From Flavobacterium sp. NRK F7 (GTDB taxonomy: Bacteria > Bacteroidota > Bacteroidia > Flavobacteriales > Flavobacteriaceae), in assembly GCF_024054195.1 (NCBI RefSeq), contig NZ_JAMXLB010000001.1:1667624-1731623 (forward strand): DNA of 64,000 bases, in the 5' to 3' direction. The notes under the pieces are model-generated. The model searched no databases. It worked only from the letters and a program-made list of their open reading frames with translations, and was not told where the DNA came from. This document shows positions 59,758-64,000 of the stretch, one piece after another. Made by a program: the position numbers and the translations under genes. Every line of letters starts with the position of its first letter. The stretch's first letter is position 1.

Positions 59758-60969
59758 TTATTCAATTTTTTTAAATGTTCCAAAATGTTCTTCAATATCA
59801 TTTATTTCCTCAAATTTTAATTTAGCAATTCCTAAACCTAATGGAAAATATGGATGAGCATTGTCATAATTATAAAAAAACTTTATAACCGATATTGAAG
59901 ATGAAATTATTTTGAAAATTTCTTTTTTTAATAACTTGTTATAAAGTTCCGATTCAAGTTCAGTTCCATTATCTATTGTTTTTTGATGCACGATATTGTT
60001 TCTTAGTTGTTCAAGATTTTCAAAGTCTTTCCAAAAAATCTCATCAACAATATTGCTAGTGTTTAAAATTTTAGGTAATAAATCTTTAATTTTTTTTGAT
60101 GTCGGCATCCATCTTTCAATATTTTCTTTTGACCAGATTTCTTTTATCTTTTTATCATTAATTTTTTCATAATTAAAATCTTCTGGAATAGCAGCATTTG
60201 CAAATGATTCTACAGCTATATATGCAAAGATAACACTAGTAGTTATTGATTCAAAATATTCATAGAGTATAGGTTTATCTATTGTTTCTAATTGAATAAG
60301 TTCATTTGGATATTTGTCAAATATATTTTTTAAAAGTTTTTTTGATTGTTTATAAGATTTTTTCATCAAACTAAGAGAAAGAGAAATATTATTTGGAGTG
60401 AAATATATTATTCTTTTGTTTGAATGTTGAGCTTCTTTACCTTTTTCCAAAAAATAAAATTTGTTTTTTTCTTTAGAAGAAAGTTTAATAGATCTTTCAT
60501 CTCTTATATCTTTGTCTAAATTATTTTCGTCCTTAAAAGCTCCAAATTCATATTTGTGATTGAAATCTTTATAATATTTGTTCTTCTTCAAAATTTCATT
60601 TGAAAAATATTCTAAAAGCTTAAATCTTTCCCATATCTTTTCATCTTCATTCATTTTACTCATTAAATCTTCTTCATTGACAAGATTTTTAACTTTAACA
60701 TCTAATAAAATGATACTATCATAAGTTAAGCCTAAAACTATTTCACCATAAAAGATTAAATCTTTTTCAGTTTTTTTGAAATATGGTGTTTTCAAAAATA
60801 TCGTTTCATTAATAAGAAAAAATGTTTTCACATCATCATATTCTTTATCTTTTAACCAAATCCATTTTTCTGGTAGATTTCGTTTGAGAGAGTCAAAGTA
60901 TTTTGATAGTCTAACTTTTTTATTTTTATTAGAAATAGTTAAATCTGTAAAAATTTCGTTTTCTTTCAT
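59758..60969 (-). CDS. Unknown protein with HEPN-like C-terminal motif
   Basis: This 403-aa cytosolic protein is very Lys/Asn/Ile-rich and more AT-rich than its neighbours, consistent with recent acquisition. The C-terminal half is helical and includes LEQLRNNIVHQKT, an R-x4-H match to the HEPN RNase motif, after IFAYIAVESFANAAI, which resembles the first helix of HEPN/Apea-like domains. A defence-type RNase is possible. It lies inside a segment bounded by a duplicated tRNA-Arg end. No integrase is present. Confidence 0.6.
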   Translation of the reverse strand: MKENEIFTDLTISNKNKKVRLSKYFDSLKRNLPEKWIWLKDKEYDDVKTFFLINETIFLKTPYFKKTEKDLIFYGEIVLGLTYDSIILLDVKVKNLVNEEDLMSKMNEDEKIWERFKLLEYFSNEILKKNKYYKDFNHKYEFGAFKDENNLDKDIRDERSIKLSSKEKNKFYFLEKGKEAQHSNKRIIYFTPNNISLSLSLMKKSYKQSKKLLKNIFDKYPNELIQLETIDKPILYEYFESITTSVIFAYIAVESFANAAIPEDFNYEKINDKKIKEIWSKENIERWMPTSKKIKDLLPKILNTSNIVDEIFWKDFENLEQLRNNIVHQKTIDNGTELESELYNKLLKKEIFKIISSSISVIKFFYNYDNAHPYFPLGLGIAKLKFEEINDIEEHFGTFKKIE

Positions 60970-61187
60970 ATAATAAATTATCTATCTCAAATGTATTAAT
61001 ATTGTTATTGTATCTTGTTGATATTTATTCAAATATAACTTTTTTTTAAATTAAAAGTCACTACCCATTCAGTTTTTTCTGGGCAGTTTTTGGGTAGTTA
61101 ATATATTTTTTAAAAATGTAACTTATTGAAAATCAAAAATTTAAAAATATTGGTTTTTGAGGTTTGAATACCAGTATTTTAAAAAAT

Positions 61188-61220
61188 AAAACCCTGTAAA
61201 TCAATTGTTTACAGGGTTTT
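61188..61220. terminator. Terminator near tRNA-Arg
   Basis: AAAACCCTGTAAA pairs with TTTACAGGGTTTT. It can stop leftward tRNA-Arg transcripts. Confidence 0.8.
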
Positions 61221-61236
61221 GTAAGAAAATTCTGAG

Positions 61237-61310
61237 TGACCTCGACAGGATTCAAACCTGTAACCTTCTGAGCCGTAATCAGATGCGCTATTCAGTTGCG
61301 CCACGAGGCC
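61237..61310 (-). tRNA. tRNA-Arg(ACG), ordinary
   Basis: A canonical cloverleaf has acceptor GGCCTCG/CGAGGTC, anticodon arm TCTGA-TTACGGC-TCAGA (ACG), T-arm ACAGG-TTTGAAT-CCTGT and A73, without an encoded CCA. Its 3' end is the likely integration target of the segment to its left. Confidence 0.95.
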
Positions 61311-61411
61311 TATTTGAGGGTGCAAATATAGGTATATTTGATTAATTTGCAAATCAAAAAATAAAAAAAATCAAAAAATGTTTGGGTTGCTTTTTTAGCC
61401 TTTTTTGAGTT

Positions 61412-61552
61412 TTAATCTAAACTCCTGATAGTGATGTAATAACGATATGCTAATAAGGCTTTTTGCCATTTGCTGGCTTTGGTAACATCTAGTTTTTGCT
61501 TGGTTAAACTAGGTAAAATTAGTTTGTTCAGTTTGGCCAAAAATTTATACAT
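61412..61552 (-). CDS. Small conserved basic protein (46 aa)
   Basis: The ORF begins MYKFLAKLNKLILPSLTKQK and ends KALLAYRYYITIRSLD. I recall homologous tiny proteins of this pattern (LAK-N-K-LPS, L-KA-KWQKA--RYY-T---LD) in many Flavobacteriaceae, sometimes labelled SsrA-binding protein without evidence. High basicity suggests RNA or membrane binding. It lies between tRNA-Arg and the BlaR1-like gene. Confidence 0.7.
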   Translation of the reverse strand: MYKFLAKLNKLILPSLTKQKLDVTKASKWQKALLAYRYYITIRSLD

Positions 61553-61577
61553 GCGTTTGTTTTTGACAAAGATACAT

Positions 61578-61608
61578 AAAAAAACATCCTGTGTGTACAG
61601 GATGTTTT
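61578..61608 (-). terminator. Terminator of the BlaI/BlaR1 operon
   Basis: AAAACATCCTGT pairs with ACAGGATGTTTT, with a T-run on the minus strand. Confidence 0.85.
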
Positions 61609-61618
61609 GATTAGCTTA

Positions 61619-63478
61619 TTATATTTTTTTTAATTCTTCCGCTCTTCTTTTTTGTTCGGCTTTGTCGCGTTCCATTTCAGCTTTCATTCTCATTTTCTCT
61701 GCTTCTAATTGCTGTTTCAATGCTTCTTTGTGCGCTTTCATTTCCATTTTATGTGCTTCCATCGCTTCTTTATGCGCTTTCATCATCGCTTCTTGATGCG
61801 CTTTGTCTTGCACTCGATACGCTTCTTTATCTTTTATTTTTTCTACGTAGACATAACGATTTTTCATCATTTTTTCTTGATAGGCTTCCATTTCTTTTTC
61901 AAACTTTTCCATTTCTTTTTCGAAAGCTTTCATATCGGGTTCAAAACCTTCCATTTCCATTTCGTACTTTTCCATTTCTCTTTCGAATTGTTTCATTTGA
62001 GGTTGCATTTTTTTCATGCTCATTTCAAAAGCAGCCATTTTTTCTTCAAATTCTTTCATGGCTTTTTCACTAGTTAAGTCGGAAGGAACTGCTGGTGGAG
62101 CAGGAAAATTAGGTGGACTTGGTGGAGCAGGTAAAGCTTTCATTTTGCCTAATGCAGGTGGTGCTGGTGGAGCAGGAGGCGCTGGTACCTCTTCGTCATC
62201 AAAAGCATACGCCACAACATCTTCATCCTCTTCATTCTCATCGTTGTTTCGGTACACGTATACTGCTGGTTTATTGCCAGAATTGCTTAGACTTTGGAAC
62301 CCCATATTTCTCTTGCCATTGTGGTTATTCATGAAAAACACAAAAGGTTTAATAGGTTCGTCTCCAGAAATTTGAGAAGATCCAGAATTTCCTTTACCAT
62401 CTTTATAATCTACTTTTAAACCAACAATTTCATTGGCAGCATTTCTTTTAATTTTAGAAACTTTAACCGTTACATCATATTTTTCTTGTAAGTAAGTCGT
62501 TTCTTTTTTGATTTGTTCATCGGTCGAATTTTTGTCAATACGAAGCTTCACTTTTTCTTGTGATTGTTGTGCTTTTTTAGGAGTTTGTTTTTGACTTTCT
62601 TTTACCTGAGCGATAGTTTCAATTTGGAAACAGAAAATAAAACCTAGTATTAGCGGTAAAGCAATACTGTATTTCCAAAGTTGTTTCTTTGAAGAAGGAT
62701 TGGTGTTTAACATAACGATTCGTTTTTTGATTAATGATTGATAAAATTGATTAGTAATTGATAATTGATTCGCACAAATAACCGCTTTCAATAAAGTTTT
62801 TTGGTATTCATACGTTTTATTGGTTTGTGCAGATGTTTGTTGGTCTGCAATAAATTCTAAATTTTCTAAAATGGCTTTTCGGTAACGCCAAACCATTGGG
62901 TTGACCCAAAAAAGCAAACACAAGAGTTTACTGATTAAGACATCTATTGAGTGTTTTTGTTGAATATGGATTTTTTCATGTACCAAAATCAATTCCAATT
63001 CTTCAGGCGAGAAGTTTTGCTTGTTGATTACTAAGTAATTAAAAAAGGAAAAAGGATTCTGACTTTCATTGGTTTCTACCAAAACAATTTTCTCCGATTT
63101 AATTTTTGTTCCTTTTTTTATGATTCTAAAGAAAGAGAAGAGCTCTATCAAGAGTTTGCCTAAAAAGAAAATACAGACTAGAATATAACAACTAAATAAG
63201 AACTGATTCCAGTTAAAGGGTTTGGTTTCAACTTGATTTTCAAAGGAACCTAAAGGTATGTTTTCATAAACATAACTGGTCGAAATAGGTTCTGGGTCTA
63301 CCCAAATAATAGTAGTAAATGAAAGGAGTGGTAAAACGAATGAAGTAGCAATACCTAAAAGTAAAAAAATGCGATTACTTTGAAAAAAAGTCTCTTTTCT
63401 TAACAGAAAATGATAAGCGAAATAGAAAACCAATAGTAATCCATTTACTTTTAGAATATATAACATCAGGTTTTCCAT
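61619..63478 (-). CDS. BlaR1-family M56 membrane metallopeptidase with long C-terminal extension
   Basis: This 619-aa inner-membrane sensor protease has transmembrane helices at residues 5-25, 36-58 and 88-112. The M56 zinc motif HEKIH lies near residue 168, with a LEFIADQQT segment after it, and another helix follows at about 268-288. Instead of a penicillin-binding domain it carries a periplasmic region with a Pro/Ala-rich hinge (PAPPAPPAPPALGKMKALP) and a highly charged Met/Lys/Glu coiled coil (about residues 450-619). It probably cleaves the adjacent BlaI-type repressor on an envelope signal that is not beta-lactam binding. Confidence 0.85.
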   Translation of the reverse strand: MENLMLYILKVNGLLLVFYFAYHFLLRKETFFQSNRIFLLLGIATSFVLPLLSFTTIIWVDPEPISTSYVYENIPLGSFENQVETKPFNWNQFLFSCYILVCIFFLGKLLIELFSFFRIIKKGTKIKSEKIVLVETNESQNPFSFFNYLVINKQNFSPEELELILVHEKIHIQQKHSIDVLISKLLCLLFWVNPMVWRYRKAILENLEFIADQQTSAQTNKTYEYQKTLLKAVICANQLSITNQFYQSLIKKRIVMLNTNPSSKKQLWKYSIALPLILGFIFCFQIETIAQVKESQKQTPKKAQQSQEKVKLRIDKNSTDEQIKKETTYLQEKYDVTVKVSKIKRNAANEIVGLKVDYKDGKGNSGSSQISGDEPIKPFVFFMNNHNGKRNMGFQSLSNSGNKPAVYVYRNNDENEEDEDVVAYAFDDEEVPAPPAPPAPPALGKMKALPAPPSPPNFPAPPAVPSDLTSEKAMKEFEEKMAAFEMSMKKMQPQMKQFEREMEKYEMEMEGFEPDMKAFEKEMEKFEKEMEAYQEKMMKNRYVYVEKIKDKEAYRVQDKAHQEAMMKAHKEAMEAHKMEMKAHKEALKQQLEAEKMRMKAEMERDKAEQKRRAEELKKI

Positions 63479-63479
63479 A

Positions 63480-63839
63480 CTACTTTTTCTTTTCTATGAT
63501 TTCTAAAATTTCACGAAGCTCGTCTGCTGAGATTTTTTCTTCTTCAGCAAAAAAAGAAACTAAATTTTTATACGAACTATTGAAATACGTATCAATAGCG
63601 GTATTCATGAATTTTTTTCTGTAGTTTTCAATACTTACAATAGGAAAATATTGATGTGTTTTCCCATAAGCGGTGTAACCTACATAGCCTTTTTCTTCTA
63701 AATTTCGTACTATAGTAGATAGCGTATTGTAATGGGGTTTATCTTCGATAATTTCTTCCATGATGTCTTTTACAAAAGCTTTCTTCAGCTTCCATAAAAT
63801 CTGCATGATTTCTTCTTCTTTATTCGTTAATTTTTGCAT
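63480..63839 (-). CDS. BlaI/MecI family transcriptional repressor
   Basis: This 119-aa protein starts MQKLTNKEEEIMQILWKLKKAFVKDIMEEI; the ATG at 63839 is preferred over an upstream start that adds 7 unconserved residues. The winged-helix domain (HYNTLSTIVRNLEEKGYVGYTAYGKTHQYFP) is followed by the dimerisation segment. It should bind the three palindromes just upstream and repress its operon until cleaved by the BlaR1-like protease, whose gene starts 1 nt after its stop. Confidence 0.92.
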   Translation of the reverse strand: MQKLTNKEEEIMQILWKLKKAFVKDIMEEIIEDKPHYNTLSTIVRNLEEKGYVGYTAYGKTHQYFPIVSIENYRKKFMNTAIDTYFNSSYKNLVSFFAEEEKISADELREILEIIEKKK

Positions 63840-63866
63840 AACTCTTTTTTTGTTACACAAACCTAT

Positions 63867-63922
63867 AACTATTTTTTTAGTTTAACAACTATTTTTTTAG
63901 TTATTTAACTATTTTTTTAGTT
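63867..63922. promoter_or_regulatory. Three phased operator palindromes of the BlaI-type repressor
   Basis: AACTATTTTTTTAGTT occurs at 63867-63882, 63887-63902 and 63907-63922, exactly 20 bp apart. Each is an AACTA/TAGTT dyad. They lie just before the blaI-type ATG and overlap the end of the upstream gene. Confidence 0.82.
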
Positions 63923-64000
63923 TTAAAGTAATTGCTTTTTCTTTTCGAAGTAATACTAAGGTGAAGTAGCCTAATAGTGTTCCTATAATACCAAGGCTTC
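63909..64000 (-). CDS. C-terminal fragment of a membrane protein (cut by window)
   Basis: The frame reads SLGIIGTLLGYFTLVLLRKE and then ends in KAITLKLKK before a TAG at 63909, a membrane helix with a basic tail. The gene continues beyond the window. Its stop codon lies within the third operator palindrome. Confidence 0.6.
   Translation of the reverse strand, partial: SLGIIGTLLGYFTLVLLRKEKAITLKLKK

Noticed and set aside
61709..62375. Long rightward ORFs antisense to the BlaR1-like tail
   Set aside because: They are Phe/His- or Gly/Ala-rich mirror images of the charged, Pro-rich coding sequence on the minus strand.
61619..63839. Beta-lactam resistance operon
   Set aside because: No beta-lactamase gene and no penicillin-binding sensor domain are present; only the BlaI/M56 regulatory pair is seen.

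Overview
The window is a chromosome segment of a low-GC Bacteroidota, almost certainly a Flavobacteriaceae member close to Flavobacterium. The evidence is TAnnTTTG promoter boxes, a type IX secretion sorting domain, DUF493/DUF4290/DUF4199/DUF5686 proteins, TonB-dependent receptors with carboxypeptidase-like N-domains, a type B L31 and a flavobacterial-type 6S RNA between zapA and rny. It holds about 60 genes.

Layout. 1-4.5 kb: recQ (cut by the left edge), an AAA NTPase, DUF493, DUF4290 and murA, whose catalytic Cys is replaced by Asp. 4.5-13.1 kb: a DUF5686 protein, aroQ, five small beta-barrel paralogs expanded between aroQ and xerD, and a sixth after xerD. 13.2-15.7 kb: rny, 6S RNA, zapA and a coiled-coil partner. 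15.8-22.9 kb: M23 peptidase, TonB receptor, EF-hand lipoprotein, unknown secreted protein, DUF2971, DUF2147. 22.9-34.7 kb: housekeeping genes (ABC exporter, phosphohexomutase, GT2, DUF4199, rpmE2, GlmU-like, flavin protein, mtaB) and a LytS/LytTR two-component pair. 35-44.4 kb: outer-membrane receptor, HTH repressor, lipoproteins, a T9SS-exported leucine-rich-repeat protein and a TPR-HTH regulator.

The most unusual part is 44.5-54.6 kb. It starts with the RNA ligase gene rtcB, preceded by a two-site palindromic operator. Next are two arrays of 21-bp helically phased A4T4 palindromes flanking a tandem palindromic repeat, a c-type-cytochrome-like protein paired with a LecA-like-domain protein, and two tiny ORFs each with its own promoter and terminator. 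An array of diverged accessory tRNAs follows: Arg-ACG, Lys-UUU, Asp-GUC, His-GUG, Pro-UGG and Tyr-GUA, then a 114-aa unknown protein. Two further tRNA-like genes read as circularly permuted: the T-arm and 3' acceptor half lie upstream of the 5' acceptor, D-arm and anticodon half, joined only by a 4-nt acceptor loop. A slipin/SPFH gene follows. RtcB plus slipin resembles known bacterial RNA-repair loci. The accessory tRNAs largely match classic anticodon-nuclease targets (Arg, Lys, and the Asp/His/Tyr GUN group). My inference is that this is an RNA damage-repair or tRNA-backup locus in which RtcB may seal cleaved or permuted tRNAs.

54.6-64 kb: an enolase-superfamily epimerase with a GNAT-like partner, membrane proteins, a small island carrying a HEPN-like ORF bounded by a duplicated tRNA-Arg 3' end, a tiny conserved basic protein, and a BlaR1/BlaI pair with three phased operators. 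All calls come from reading the sequence and from family knowledge; no searches were run.
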